32,678 nt of DNA, taken from the NCBI GenBank assembly GCA_902500705.1, contig CABVRR010000020.1:13633-46310 (forward strand), written 5' to 3'. The notes under the pieces are model-generated. The model ran no database searches, was not told the DNA's origin, and was given only the letters and a program-made list of their open reading frames with translations. The stretch's first letter is position 1, and every line of letters begins with the position of its first letter. Both the position numbers and the translations under genes were made by a program. The DNA is from an uncultured Nitrospira sp. (lineage in GTDB: Bacteria > Nitrospirota > Nitrospiria > Nitrospirales > Nitrospiraceae). This document shows positions 1-8,579 of the stretch, in pieces.

Positions 1-824
1 ACCACCACATCCGCCACGGCATACCAGTCGGTCAAGTTATTCTGTGAACCGGCAAACCGGCAGGACCGTTCAACGCCTTTTTCTCTGACCAAGGCTTGAA
101 GCGTCGCTCGACGGTCTCCATCTCCGACGAAAAGACAGACAAGCGACGGCCACTCCACAAGAAGCCCCGGCAGCGCCTTGATCAAAAACTGATGCCCTTT
201 TTCTTTTGTCAGTCTGGCAACCATCAGAAGCACCGGCCCGTCACCCAGATGCCATTCACTCCTGACCTTATTTTGACTCCCGGGCGTCGCGAACCACCCG
301 TGATCGACACCATTCCAGACCGTCGTTGTTAGTGCAGCGGCATCAGGACTGTCGTTCAGCACATCTCGTTTCAGTGCATCCGATACGCAAATAATTTGAT
401 CGGACAGCGGGAGCGTGCGACGCAGTAGACTTCGGTACATCCAGCGCTTCACGAGACTCACGTCATAGTCGCGTATAGAATTGTGCACGGTCGACACCAC
501 GCAGGGAACGCCGGCCAGCCAGGCAGCAAAACGCCCGTACACGTTCGCACGGGCTCCGTGTGTCTGAAGAATGGTGACATTTTTTCGCCTCAACAACCAC
601 GCCAACTTCAGAAGCGCGACGGGGTTGAAGAGCGGAGCCAAATGGACCATCTCGGTCGGGATTCCTTTTGCCGTCATTTTCTCGATGAACGGTCCGGGCT
701 CCGGGCAAATCAAGAGTGGAGAAAATCGAGCACGATCCAATCCATCGAAGAGCACTTCTAAATATCGCTCCCCGCCGCCGTAGCTTGCTGATCCGGCGAG
801 TTCTGCCAACACGACCGGCTTCAT
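1..824 (-). CDS. GT4-family glycosyltransferase, C-terminus cut by window edge
   Basis: The minus strand is open from an ATG at 824 to the window edge, giving 274 residues. The start MKPVVLAELAGSASYGGGER has the glycine-rich acceptor loop typical of GT-B enzymes. The first Rossmann half (to about residue 190) includes the linker region VWNGVDHGWF. The second half begins with GPVLLMVARLTKEKGH and continues with LFVGDGD and RFAGSQNNL, which are standard GT4 motifs. The C-terminal E-x7-E nucleotide-sugar site would lie beyond the window. Such enzymes transfer a sugar from an NDP-donor onto a lipid-linked repeat unit at the cytoplasmic face. Its ATG overlaps the stop of the upstream methyltransferase (ATGA, 821-824), so the two are probably translationally coupled. 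Family is confident; sugar specificity is unknown. Confidence 0.88.
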   Translation of the reverse strand, partial: MKPVVLAELAGSASYGGGERYLEVLFDGLDRARFSPLLICPEPGPFIEKMTAKGIPTEMVHLAPLFNPVALLKLAWLLRRKNVTILQTHGARANVYGRFAAWLAGVPCVVSTVHNSIRDYDVSLVKRWMYRSLLRRTLPLSDQIICVSDALKRDVLNDSPDAAALTTTVWNGVDHGWFATPGSQNKVRSEWHLGDGPVLLMVARLTKEKGHQFLIKALPGLLVEWPSLVCLFVGDGDRRATLQALVREKGVERSCRFAGSQNNLTDWYAVADVV

Positions 825-1663
825 GGTTTTCGTCCCACAATCAGAAGACTCCCACGTAGATGCGGTACTGCATAGAACGGCCATTTGGCCCAATCGATGC
901 CATGCTGGCTCATCGACTGCCGGCATTGCTGCGTATCTTCTCCAAGAAAGAACCGAGACTCGACGATTTCAAATCCGGTTTTGCGCAGCATATCAGCTAA
1001 TTCATGCATCGCGTATTCGCGGGCATGGGGCCTCCACTCATCATCGGGATTGTCGTATCCTGGGGGAGCAAGCCTGTCGTTCAGTGTCCGTCCGATCAGC
1101 AGCTTGAAGACGTTCCCGATCCGTGTCACGTTCGGAGTCGTCATCACCACATGCCCGCCAGATCGTAAAATACGATAGGCTTCGGCGAGTAAATGGAACG
1201 GCGAAGTCACATGCTCGATGATCTCCAGCGCAAAGACGAGCTGGACCGAATGATCCGGAAGAGGCACTTTCTCGGAATACCCTTTGTCTTGAAACTGCCT
1301 CCCAGCCGGATCAAGATTGACGGTATGAATAGCCGCCTGAACATCTCGCTCCATAAAGTGAATAAACTCGTCTGAGACCATCAAACCAGCACCATGCAGT
1401 TGAGCCAATGCTGTGTAGTCGAGGTGGCGTAGGAGCCGCAGTAAACTTCCTGGAAACGGCCCTAAATCGACGATGATCTGCTGATCAGGCGACAGCCTGC
1501 GCAAGCCACACCGTAGGGCTACATGCAATCGATCACGACTTTTCAGCGCATGGTGCATGGGAACGGTAAAGCGAGTGTCGTCTTGCCCAAACGTCTCGTA
1601 GGAGCACGGCTGGTACGCACGCAAGAGCTCAAGAAAGTGATGTCTTGTTAGTTCGTATGCCAT
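821..1663 (-). CDS. SAM-dependent methyltransferase, class I, in polysaccharide operon
   Basis: This 280-residue protein starts MAYELTRHHFLELL. The ATG at 1663 was chosen because it overlaps the stop of the upstream gene by one base (TGATG); the frame stays open further upstream, but only inside that gene. The methyltransferase-11-like core has motif I near residues 66-72, written DLGPFPG instead of the usual D-x-G-x-G-x-G. It also has the acidic strand-4 region FALEIIEH (145-151) and the post-motif RILRSGGHVVMTTPN. It probably methylates a sugar or capping residue of the polysaccharide, as inferred from its neighbours. Motif I lacks the middle glycine, so SAM binding may be modified. An O-antigen-type capping function is possible but not shown. 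Confidence 0.82.
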   Translation of the reverse strand: MAYELTRHHFLELLRAYQPCSYETFGQDDTRFTVPMHHALKSRDRLHVALRCGLRRLSPDQQIIVDLGPFPGSLLRLLRHLDYTALAQLHGAGLMVSDEFIHFMERDVQAAIHTVNLDPAGRQFQDKGYSEKVPLPDHSVQLVFALEIIEHVTSPFHLLAEAYRILRSGGHVVMTTPNVTRIGNVFKLLIGRTLNDRLAPPGYDNPDDEWRPHAREYAMHELADMLRKTGFEIVESRFFLGEDTQQCRQSMSQHGIDWAKWPFYAVPHLRGSLLIVGRKP

Positions 1664-2994
1664 CACACACTCGTCGTCTGGACAGAAGCGTGCCTTCGCG
1701 TAGCACGCGATCGAATCGTCTGCCAATATGGGATCAGAGCCATTGCAAGCATCATCACACATGGTAATACGGGTAAAACATAGCGACCAGCTTCCACCGT
1801 GAATGGAACATAGCCTGCGGTCAGTCCCACGGGAAACAGATACAGCGGCAAAAGATCCCGCCAACGGGCTCGATAGATCCAGGCACTGCATATGGCGACC
1901 AGGATCAAGCCTGGTACGAGAAGGAGGCGCTTGATCAGACCATAGCTCGTCACGAACCATCCTCGCTCCGCTGCATCCTTCTGCAATCCTTGCGTCAGCC
2001 CTTCCTCGTCATTGACTAAATAGAACGCATTGCCGATCCAAAAATCCCATACCCTTGTGAACATTAAACCGACATAGCCGAGAGGATCGGCTGCAATTCG
2101 AGCCATGCCTTTTTTATGCAATAATTGATCTGTCTGCACGTCGTACATGGCATGCGCATAGGGGAGCGGTGTAATTCCGGCGCTCTCCCATATAGCCTGC
2201 TCCCGCCCCGGTGACATCGGCCAACTTCCTCGAGAAACCGGATCGCTCCCCATCCACAATCCTGCCCCAATTCCTGCCGAGACCGGAATGAGATGATGAA
2301 GTTCAAGATAGTTTCTGAGGGACCAGGGTGCCACGAGCACGAGACAGGTTGTGCCATAGACCGCCACATACCCGATCCGTTGCATAAAGCGCTCAGGGCC
2401 AATCCATAGAAGACCCGCGAGAAGTACCGCCAAAACCAACGTCACCGGCTTACAAAGGATGGTCGCGCCGGCCGCAAATCCCATAACGACGCATCGTCGG
2501 CTGGATGGCCTTTGAGCACAGATGACGGCTGCCCAGAGCCAGAGGCTAATCAACAGCGTGAGAAGCGCTTCATTCCGAATCCTCGGATCATAGGTCCAAT
2601 AAGCCGGGTAGAGAAACATCAGGGCGGCGGTCCAGGCCCCGATTCGTGATCCCCATAACGATGTGCCGACTCGATATATGCACCATGCGGCACCAACATC
2701 GAAGATGACGTGCAACACCGGAACCCATTCCGGGCGATGCCCCACCACAGCGTAAAAACAGGCGAGTACCATTGGATAGAGTGGCCCGACATGCGCGGCT
2801 GGGCTCACTCCATCGAGAGTGAACTGACCTAAGGTTGCTAGATTCCATGCCAGCGTATCGAACAATTCATCAACAGCAAACGCATGACCAGTACCATGTT
2901 GGATGACCCAGGCCCGGGCACCGAGCCCGACAACAACGGCAGCGAGAAGGAGTCGCTGAGGATTGCCTGTGATGGAAAGATCGGATGTCGTCAT
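1663..2994 (-). CDS. GT39-like integral membrane glycosyltransferase (GT-C fold)
   Basis: This 443-residue hydrophobic protein has roughly ten or more membrane segments. After the first segment comes a periplasmic loop with FAVDELFDTLAWNL (about residues 39-52). Its acidic pair resembles the catalytic D/E of ArnT and protein-mannosyltransferase (GT39/PMT-2) enzymes. A basic NEALLTLL region and a late GRYVLPVLPCVMML segment also fit the family. Such enzymes use polyprenyl-phosphate-linked sugars in the periplasm. Here it probably decorates the lipid-linked glycan or the exported polymer, which is inference. Its start overlaps the upstream methyltransferase stop by 4 bases (ATGA, 2991-2994) and its stop overlaps the next gene by one base, so it sits between two methyltransferases in one translationally coupled block. 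Confidence 0.78.
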   Translation of the reverse strand: MTTSDLSITGNPQRLLLAAVVVGLGARAWVIQHGTGHAFAVDELFDTLAWNLATLGQFTLDGVSPAAHVGPLYPMVLACFYAVVGHRPEWVPVLHVIFDVGAAWCIYRVGTSLWGSRIGAWTAALMFLYPAYWTYDPRIRNEALLTLLISLWLWAAVICAQRPSSRRCVVMGFAAGATILCKPVTLVLAVLLAGLLWIGPERFMQRIGYVAVYGTTCLVLVAPWSLRNYLELHHLIPVSAGIGAGLWMGSDPVSRGSWPMSPGREQAIWESAGITPLPYAHAMYDVQTDQLLHKKGMARIAADPLGYVGLMFTRVWDFWIGNAFYLVNDEEGLTQGLQKDAAERGWFVTSYGLIKRLLLVPGLILVAICSAWIYRARWRDLLPLYLFPVGLTAGYVPFTVEAGRYVLPVLPCVMMLAMALIPYWQTIRSRATRRHASVQTTSV

Positions 2995-3767
2995 TTCATG
3001 CAGACTCCAATCAAGTTGGTCTCGTCAGTCACCCCTTCGCAATACTCGATATCCTCGGAAGCAATTTCATGTAAGGCCGGTCCTCCCTGCACTCGACTGA
3101 TCATGCTTCCAAGCCAATGGCGTATAGGCCTTGGAACACAATTGCGAAAGCCCACGGGATCCAAATTTCGAACCACATCCATGGATTGTTCCGCAGTCTT
3201 GAGGCGATCCCCCTGGCGTCGACCATACCAGCGGACACTCGAAAAGTGTGGTTGCAATAGGGCCTTGAATTCCTCAAGCGTATATTCCCGAATATGGTAA
3301 GGATCCGCTGGCGTGACTCCTCGACCTTTGCCATGCGGCGTGAAGATCACGAGTCTGCCCTGTGGTTTCAGCACTCTGGTCAATTCAGCTACGAAACGAC
3401 GATCATCCTGAACATGTTCGATAGTGTCTTGTGAGACGATACAGTCAAAAGACGCATCATGAAACGCCAACGCACAAGCGTCCATCGCGAGAAACGCGAC
3501 GTTCGACCGAAGATAGTCCGCCCGGCTTTTGGCGACGACGGCAGGCGCACAATCAATTCCCACGATTCGACCGGCAAAGGCTCCCAAATAGTCGCTGCCG
3601 TAACCGGTACCACATGACAGGTCCAGCACACATCGCTGTTCAAGCGGAGCGAGCTGACGGGCTGCCCACACGTATCCTGATAGATTCACCACATGCTGCG
3701 TATCTGTCGGATAGGCTGCCCTTCGCTCCACGACTTTCCTCCCTATCTCCTGTTCGGCCCGGTCCAC
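2991..3767 (-). CDS. SAM-dependent methyltransferase, class I
   Basis: This 258-residue protein is a complete class I methyltransferase. Motif I is CVLDLSCGTGYGS (about residues 47-58), followed by the acidic motif II IVGIDCAP, then VSQDTIEHV (112-119) and the post-I strand LKPQGRLVIFTPHG. It probably methylates a sugar hydroxyl or carboxyl in the polysaccharide pathway. The substrate cannot be told from sequence. The chosen ATG overlaps the end of the GT2 gene by 25 bases. The frame contains later GTG codons (within KVVERR), so a slightly shorter protein is possible. Its stop is coupled to the next gene by an ATGA overlap. Confidence 0.84.
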   Translation of the reverse strand: MDRAEQEIGRKVVERRAAYPTDTQHVVNLSGYVWAARQLAPLEQRCVLDLSCGTGYGSDYLGAFAGRIVGIDCAPAVVAKSRADYLRSNVAFLAMDACALAFHDASFDCIVSQDTIEHVQDDRRFVAELTRVLKPQGRLVIFTPHGKGRGVTPADPYHIREYTLEEFKALLQPHFSSVRWYGRRQGDRLKTAEQSMDVVRNLDPVGFRNCVPRPIRHWLGSMISRVQGGPALHEIASEDIEYCEGVTDETNLIGVCMK

Positions 3768-4714
3768 ACCAACTCTGGCGAGATCGACTGTCTCCCACGC
3801 CAGAGTCGTCGAACGACTGAGACAGACATATCAAGCGAGCAGACATTCCTGTTCGATGCCTGACAGCCAATTCCACTGATCAACCGTACGATCGCGCCGA
3901 CAGCGATCCAGACCTTCATGACCCAACGCTTGAACGGTGGAAAGTGTTTTTCGATGTACCGGATTCGACTAAACTCCCACACGAGATTCAGTTGAGTGCG
4001 ATTTCGTTCTCCGCTACGACCGATCAAATGCACAATGTCGGCGTCAGCCATATGTCGAACGTGATAGCCGCGACGCTGGATGGCTCGGCATAAATCCACG
4101 TCCTCAAAATACATAAAGTACCCTTCATCTAATCCACCGCACGCCTTCATCAGATCCGTCCGAACCATCAAGCAGGCCCCGTTAATCCAATCCACGTCTT
4201 GCGTCTTCGTGCAGTCGACGGCCTGCCTTGCGGCCCACGTCTTTTGCCAGGTCGGAGCACATCGCTGAAAAAGCGACGCGTGGACAAGATGGTCACGGAT
4301 CGAAGGGAAGGGAAAGCACGATTGATAGAGTTGATTATCTCCCGTCCATTGCTTGCATCCGACCGCACCGACCTTCTGATCATGATCGAGACAGATCACC
4401 ATTCGATCCAATGCCTGCGGCTGCACCCTGGTATCGCTGTTCAGCATAAGAAAATATCGTCCAGCGCTCACAGCCAAGGCCTGGTTGACAGCCTGCGAGA
4501 AACCTCGATTCTCCTGATTCACGATGAGATGCACTGTGGGATAGCCGATTCGAATGGCATCAACCGTCGCGTCCTTGGAATCGTTATCGACGACGATCAC
4601 TTCAAAGCGGGCCTCATGCGTAGACTCGAACACCGACCTGAGACAATCGAGCATGAGCGCTCTCGTGTTATAACTGACGATCGCAATGGAGAGATCTACG
4701 GAGTCCTCAGTCAT
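3743..4714 (-). CDS. GT2-family glycosyltransferase, rhamnosyltransferase-like
   Basis: This 323-residue protein has the GT-A fold signature. LSIAIVSYNTRALMLDCLRS begins it, VIVVDNDSKDATVD follows at 39-52, and the metal-binding DxD-like NSDTRV is at 92-97. The C-terminal part of the domain, DVDWINGACLMVR then GYFMYFEDVDLCRAIQRRGY (about 173-217), is the pattern of WsaF/RfbF-like rhamnosyl- and related transferases. It should add a sugar from an NDP-donor to the lipid-linked intermediate in the cytoplasm. The gene starts four bases inside the end of the flippase gene (ATGA) and overlaps the following methyltransferase by 25 bases. Confidence 0.9.
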   Translation of the reverse strand: MTEDSVDLSIAIVSYNTRALMLDCLRSVFESTHEARFEVIVVDNDSKDATVDAIRIGYPTVHLIVNQENRGFSQAVNQALAVSAGRYFLMLNSDTRVQPQALDRMVICLDHDQKVGAVGCKQWTGDNQLYQSCFPFPSIRDHLVHASLFQRCAPTWQKTWAARQAVDCTKTQDVDWINGACLMVRTDLMKACGGLDEGYFMYFEDVDLCRAIQRRGYHVRHMADADIVHLIGRSGERNRTQLNLVWEFSRIRYIEKHFPPFKRWVMKVWIAVGAIVRLISGIGCQASNRNVCSLDMSVSVVRRLWRGRQSISPELVWTGPNRR

Positions 4715-6186
4715 GACACCCCTACCTGTGATTGATCATTCCACAGCGTCTGAAGCCGCGGCCGCTCGACCCACCACAGATACCAACCGAACACTCCGGC
4801 TATCGCGACGGCGACAATCTCAGGCGTCCAGGAAACGGCGATATTATGATGCTGAGCCGCTCCGGTCCAAAGCAGGACGCCGACCATCAGGCCGATAAGT
4901 CCGGTTCGCCCAAGCGACACAAACGTCTCGTCGATCGACATGCCGAGAAGCCTTCGAGTCTCGAATGCTTGCAGAGCCGTACCGACCACAAAGCTTGCGG
5001 TTAACGAAACTGCAGCCCCGAACACTCCGAACGAGAGAGTCATGGGAACGATCATCATCAGGTACAAGGCGCACTGTGCGACCCAACTTTTCACCTGAAG
5101 ATCCGGTCGTCCTAAACCATAGTGCAAGGACGCCATGACACTGGCGTATCCGGCGCACACCGCATACACGCAAAACATTTGCAGCGAGTCGCTGATACCG
5201 GTCCATTGCACACCGAATACAATCGGCACCATGACGGGCGCCAACGAACCGAGTGCGACGGCAAACGGAATATAGACGATGCTGATTAATCCCATCTGCA
5301 GACTAAACACGCGAATCAGGCCGAGTTGATCCCGCTGTAACACTGCATACGTCGGGACGCTGATTTGCTGCATGAGCGCTGTGGCGCGGGCACCGATCAA
5401 AAGCGGAATGGCCAACGCTACTTGATACAACCCCAAGGCCTCAGCCCCCAGCAGACGACCGATCGCCAGCTCTCCCCCGGTCATGACTCCAAAAGAACAC
5501 AGCGTGACCAGATTCAAATGTTTGCCGTACTGAAGAAAATAGGAGCGCGCTGATTTATCGAAAGACCAACGGAGAGCGCAGGGCGCGATTCGAAAAGACA
5601 GGAGACTCCCGATCGTCAAACCCACCAACTGCCCGATCACCAACGCCCAGACAGTCCGGTAGAGAATTGCAATCGTGAGGGTCACGACTGCTTCCACGAT
5701 GCGCCGGATGACATCGAGCGTGACTCTTCGACGTACGTCCAGTCTCTTCACCATAAGCGCCAATGCCGGACTCTGAAAGCCTTGGATAATCAAGGCCCAG
5801 GCATGGACTCGCAGGAGAGATTCCAGCGCCGGCATGCGCATGGCTTCACCGATCATCCCGGCAATGATCCAGATCCCAACGGCCATCAGGAGGCCTCTGG
5901 CGACCGACAGCGTCCAGACCGTCGCGAGATCATCTTCGTTGACGCGCTCTTTAGCGATGAGTGCTGAATCCAGTCCCAGCTCACTGAGGGTCAGCATTGC
6001 CAGCAGAACGGCGGCGGAAGCCGCCATGACGCCGAAATCAGCCGGAGTCAGAATTCTCACCAGTACGGCCAATTGAACAGCCGCAATCACCTTATCGAGC
6101 ACGAACCCTCCTCCGGTCCACCAGCCTGCCCGGAGAATTCGATGACGCAAGCGCAATGGGCTTGATTCGGTATCTTGGATGTTCAT
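4711..6186 (-). CDS. Wzx-like polysaccharide flippase (MOP superfamily)
   Basis: This protein of about 491 residues has around 12-14 hydrophobic segments and matches the polysaccharide-transporter branch of the MOP exporters (WzxC-like). The start region GWWTGGGFVLDKVIAAVQLAVL and the next segment VRILTPADFGVMAASAAVL are characteristic; the latter carries the family motif LxPxDFGxxA. It should flip undecaprenyl-linked repeat units across the inner membrane for the Wzy polymerase. The ATG at 6186 is preferred. A GTG three codons upstream (6195) is possible, but a GGAC-like site sits too close to it. The stop overlaps the GT2 start by 4 bases. Together with Wzy and Wzc homologues it marks a Wzx/Wzy-dependent pathway. 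Confidence 0.88.
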   Translation of the reverse strand: MNIQDTESSPLRLRHRILRAGWWTGGGFVLDKVIAAVQLAVLVRILTPADFGVMAASAAVLLAMLTLSELGLDSALIAKERVNEDDLATVWTLSVARGLLMAVGIWIIAGMIGEAMRMPALESLLRVHAWALIIQGFQSPALALMVKRLDVRRRVTLDVIRRIVEAVVTLTIAILYRTVWALVIGQLVGLTIGSLLSFRIAPCALRWSFDKSARSYFLQYGKHLNLVTLCSFGVMTGGELAIGRLLGAEALGLYQVALAIPLLIGARATALMQQISVPTYAVLQRDQLGLIRVFSLQMGLISIVYIPFAVALGSLAPVMVPIVFGVQWTGISDSLQMFCVYAVCAGYASVMASLHYGLGRPDLQVKSWVAQCALYLMMIVPMTLSFGVFGAAVSLTASFVVGTALQAFETRRLLGMSIDETFVSLGRTGLIGLMVGVLLWTGAAQHHNIAVSWTPEIVAVAIAGVFGWYLWWVERPRLQTLWNDQSQVGVS

Positions 6187-6226
6187 CGTCGACACGTCCG
6201 CATGAATTAGCGGTGCCTTGGTTCGT

Positions 6227-7414
6227 TTATGCTGCCGATTTCATGTCGTCGATCGCGTGATAACACACCTGTTCAAGTTCCTCGGCTCGCACCGACCAAG
6301 TATGCCGCTGAACCACTGCCGCTCGTCCCTGGTCTCCCATGCGCACACAACGATGGTGATCGGCCAACAGACGAAGCAGTTGACGGGCAAGGTCGTCGGG
6401 ATCATCGGCCTGAACCGAGACACCACAGTGCAGTTCTTCAACCGTGTCTCCATACCCCGGTCCAGCCGTTGCTATAATGGGTCGTCCGCAAGCCGCGTAT
6501 TCCCACAGCTTCATCGAGTCGCCCGGATAGGAACGGATCTGTCGATGCAACACGACGCAGACATTGGACGCGGCGATCCACTTCGGCACCTTGTTGAAAT
6601 CGACGCGCCCTGGAAAATGGACATGGGATGAAAGTTTCAACTGCTGAACAAGCTCCTCCAGAATTTTCCGAGTGTGTCCGTCGCCGACAAGGAGGCATTG
6701 GATCGTCGAGATCGACTTTGCGACAATGGCCACGGCCTCAATCAATGTCTCAAGACCGTGCCATGGGAAAAATCCCCCCACAAACACGATGTAAGGTCCC
6801 GGTGAGACAAGACCGAGCTCTGCTCTGCTTTTCTCATGCGACTGCGGAAAAAAATGATCCGGATCAACACCATTTTTAATGACGGAACACCGTTCCCTGC
6901 CGATCGGTTCCAATTTCCTCAGGCCGATCAACACCTCGGGACACACGCTGACCAATGCCGTCGCTTTCCTGGCCGCACGACGAAGACCATAGGAGAGGAG
7001 GTCGCGAAGAAGAGGGTATCGCCAAACACCCTGAACTTCTTCAAGAGGAAGCCCATTGACGAAGTACACGATCGGACAGGCGATGCGTCTCAGCACCCAG
7101 AGCGGGGCCATCTGCCCCGGTGAATCAAACCACACGAGCACTTCCGGGCGCTTCGACGATACAATTTTTTTCAGGACTTTGATGGAGCCCCAGAAGAACG
7201 AAAACGGACGTAACCCACCCCACCGCACGACCGGAACAAACACGGTTTGCACAGGAGCCGAGACTGAGAGGGCACCTCCCTCTCGTTCGGACTGCGGAGC
7301 CATCACGGTTACGTCATGACCTCGCGAAGCCAGCGCGTGAGCAAGCTCCAACACTTGCCTGGATCCACCGGCTGCCACTCCGATGTCTTCATCACAATAT
7401 GTGAGAATGTGCAT
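6227..7414 (-). CDS. GT4-family glycosyltransferase
   Basis: This 395-residue protein starts MHILTYCDEDIGVAAGGSRQ. The ATG at 7414 has a good ribosome binding site (GGAGAG, 8 bases upstream). The frame remains open for 37 codons upstream, but only inside the preceding gene. Seen motifs are the glycine-rich acceptor loop AAGGSRQVLELAHAL, the inter-domain KNGVDPDHFFP (about 180-190), the donor-domain start YIVFVGGFFPWHGLETL (about 208-224), CLLVGDGHTRKILEEL, and the SMKLWEYAACGRPIIAT segment containing the conserved acidic residue (about 300-316). It adds a sugar from an NDP-donor to the repeat unit. The 23-base overlap with the previous GT4 gene implies coupling. Sugar specificity is unknown. 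Confidence 0.9.
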   Translation of the reverse strand: MHILTYCDEDIGVAAGGSRQVLELAHALASRGHDVTVMAPQSEREGGALSVSAPVQTVFVPVVRWGGLRPFSFFWGSIKVLKKIVSSKRPEVLVWFDSPGQMAPLWVLRRIACPIVYFVNGLPLEEVQGVWRYPLLRDLLSYGLRRAARKATALVSVCPEVLIGLRKLEPIGRERCSVIKNGVDPDHFFPQSHEKSRAELGLVSPGPYIVFVGGFFPWHGLETLIEAVAIVAKSISTIQCLLVGDGHTRKILEELVQQLKLSSHVHFPGRVDFNKVPKWIAASNVCVVLHRQIRSYPGDSMKLWEYAACGRPIIATAGPGYGDTVEELHCGVSVQADDPDDLARQLLRLLADHHRCVRMGDQGRAAVVQRHTWSVRAEELEQVCYHAIDDMKSAA

Positions 7415-8579
7415 GCCGGGTGCTCTCCAGGTCTTGACTGACCCAGTGACGAAGTTGCTCCACGATCGCCGTCCAGGAAAACCTCGCTTCAACAAACTGG
7501 CGTCCCTGCCGTCCCAACCGCGCACACTGATCCGGATCGTTCAATAGGGGCAGGATCGCCTCGGCCAGTGAACAGGGATCGTCAGGCTGAACAAACTGCA
7601 CGCCGCTGTCTGGAGTAAACATCGAGACAACGCTCGGAATCCCACTGGCAATCACCGGGCGATGACAAGCTAAATAATCAAACAGCTTCACAGGCGACGT
7701 TTCTCCTCGATCCCCACAGAACGGCGCTACACATATGTTCATCGCACCGATCCACGTCGGCACCTCCCAGTATGGAATTCGACCGACCCACGTAATACAG
7801 TGTGCAAGCCCCATCTCTTTGGCCTGTTGTTTGAGTTCTTCCGTCACTTCCCCGTCTCCCACGAGCAGCAGCTCAGCGGTAGGACAAGTCTGCCGGACCA
7901 ACTGCATGGCATCCAGCAAACACGCCAACCCTTGATATCGATAGAAGCTGCCGACAAACCCAATGTAAGGACGAGTCGGCGAGAGCCCCGCCTCCAGACG
8001 ACAAGCGACCGCGTCTCGTTCGGCAAACCGCTGGACATCGGTTCCACTCGGCAGGATCACGATCCGCTCACGCGAAACCCCATAGCGCTCCTGAAGGAGC
8101 AACTGCAACCCTTCCGTCAGAACCACAATGCGGTCGCAGCGTTTCAGTGCCAACTGCGCCAAGAGATGCTTAATCCCACGGATACACTTTCTATGGGTTC
8201 CAGGCCATTGCGGAACCGGCTCGCCGTTTACTTCACAGACGCAGGGCACATTGAGTAGTTTCGCTAGTACCAACGCATGTGGACTGTCCATCCAGCGGTA
8301 GTACACGATATCCGGTCTGGTCACGAGCGCCCGCATCAGACCACGCAAGAAAGACAACAACGCATAGGACAGCGGGCGTACCAGTGGAAGGTGGATCATA
8401 TGAATCGGAAGCACGGCGCAAGCCCGCTGGATGAAGGCCGAGCGATAACGCGGTGGAAAGACCGTTACCCGGTCTCCCACTTTGACCAAGGCATCGGCTA
8501 ACTTCCAGATTCTGACCAACCCGACCGGATCATGCGGAGCATCCGGCTCATACCAATAACAAAAGAGAAACCACGTCAC
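7392..8579 (-). CDS. GT4-family glycosyltransferase
   Basis: This 395-residue GT-B glycosyltransferase is from the same family as its downstream neighbour, although the two are clearly diverged rather than a recent duplication. The N-terminal EPDAPHDPVGLVRIWKLADA is a DUF/GT4-4 type acceptor segment. Donor-domain landmarks are ILPSGTDVQRFAERD (175-189), YIGFVGSFYRYQGLACLLDA (205-224), ELLLVGDGEVTEELK and SPVKLFDYLACHRPVIAS (295-312). The start overlaps the stop of the Wzy-like gene by 4 bases (ATGA, 8576-8579). It presumably builds the lipid-linked repeat unit. Donor and acceptor sugars cannot be assigned. Confidence 0.9.
   Translation of the reverse strand: MTWFLFCYWYEPDAPHDPVGLVRIWKLADALVKVGDRVTVFPPRYRSAFIQRACAVLPIHMIHLPLVRPLSYALLSFLRGLMRALVTRPDIVYYRWMDSPHALVLAKLLNVPCVCEVNGEPVPQWPGTHRKCIRGIKHLLAQLALKRCDRIVVLTEGLQLLLQERYGVSRERIVILPSGTDVQRFAERDAVACRLEAGLSPTRPYIGFVGSFYRYQGLACLLDAMQLVRQTCPTAELLLVGDGEVTEELKQQAKEMGLAHCITWVGRIPYWEVPTWIGAMNICVAPFCGDRGETSPVKLFDYLACHRPVIASGIPSVVSMFTPDSGVQFVQPDDPCSLAEAILPLLNDPDQCARLGRQGRQFVEARFSWTAIVEQLRHWVSQDLESTRHAHSHIL

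Noticed and set aside
463..840. Minus-strand open frame of 125 codons near the left edge
   Set aside because: Another minus-strand frame in the same place encodes a clear GT4 glycosyltransferase (1-824), so this one is an out-of-frame overlap.
1664..1960. 99-codon N-terminal extension of the methyltransferase ending at 821
   Set aside because: It lies entirely within the GT39-like gene, and the ATG at 1663 gives the natural coupled start.
4199..4735. Plus-strand open frame of 178 codons opposite the GT2 gene
   Set aside because: It is a shadow of a well-supported glycosyltransferase; no motif was seen.
7415..7525. 37-codon N-terminal extension of the GT4 enzyme ending at 6227
   Set aside because: The sequence lies inside the preceding gene, and the ATG at 7414 has a good ribosome binding site and the family N-terminus.
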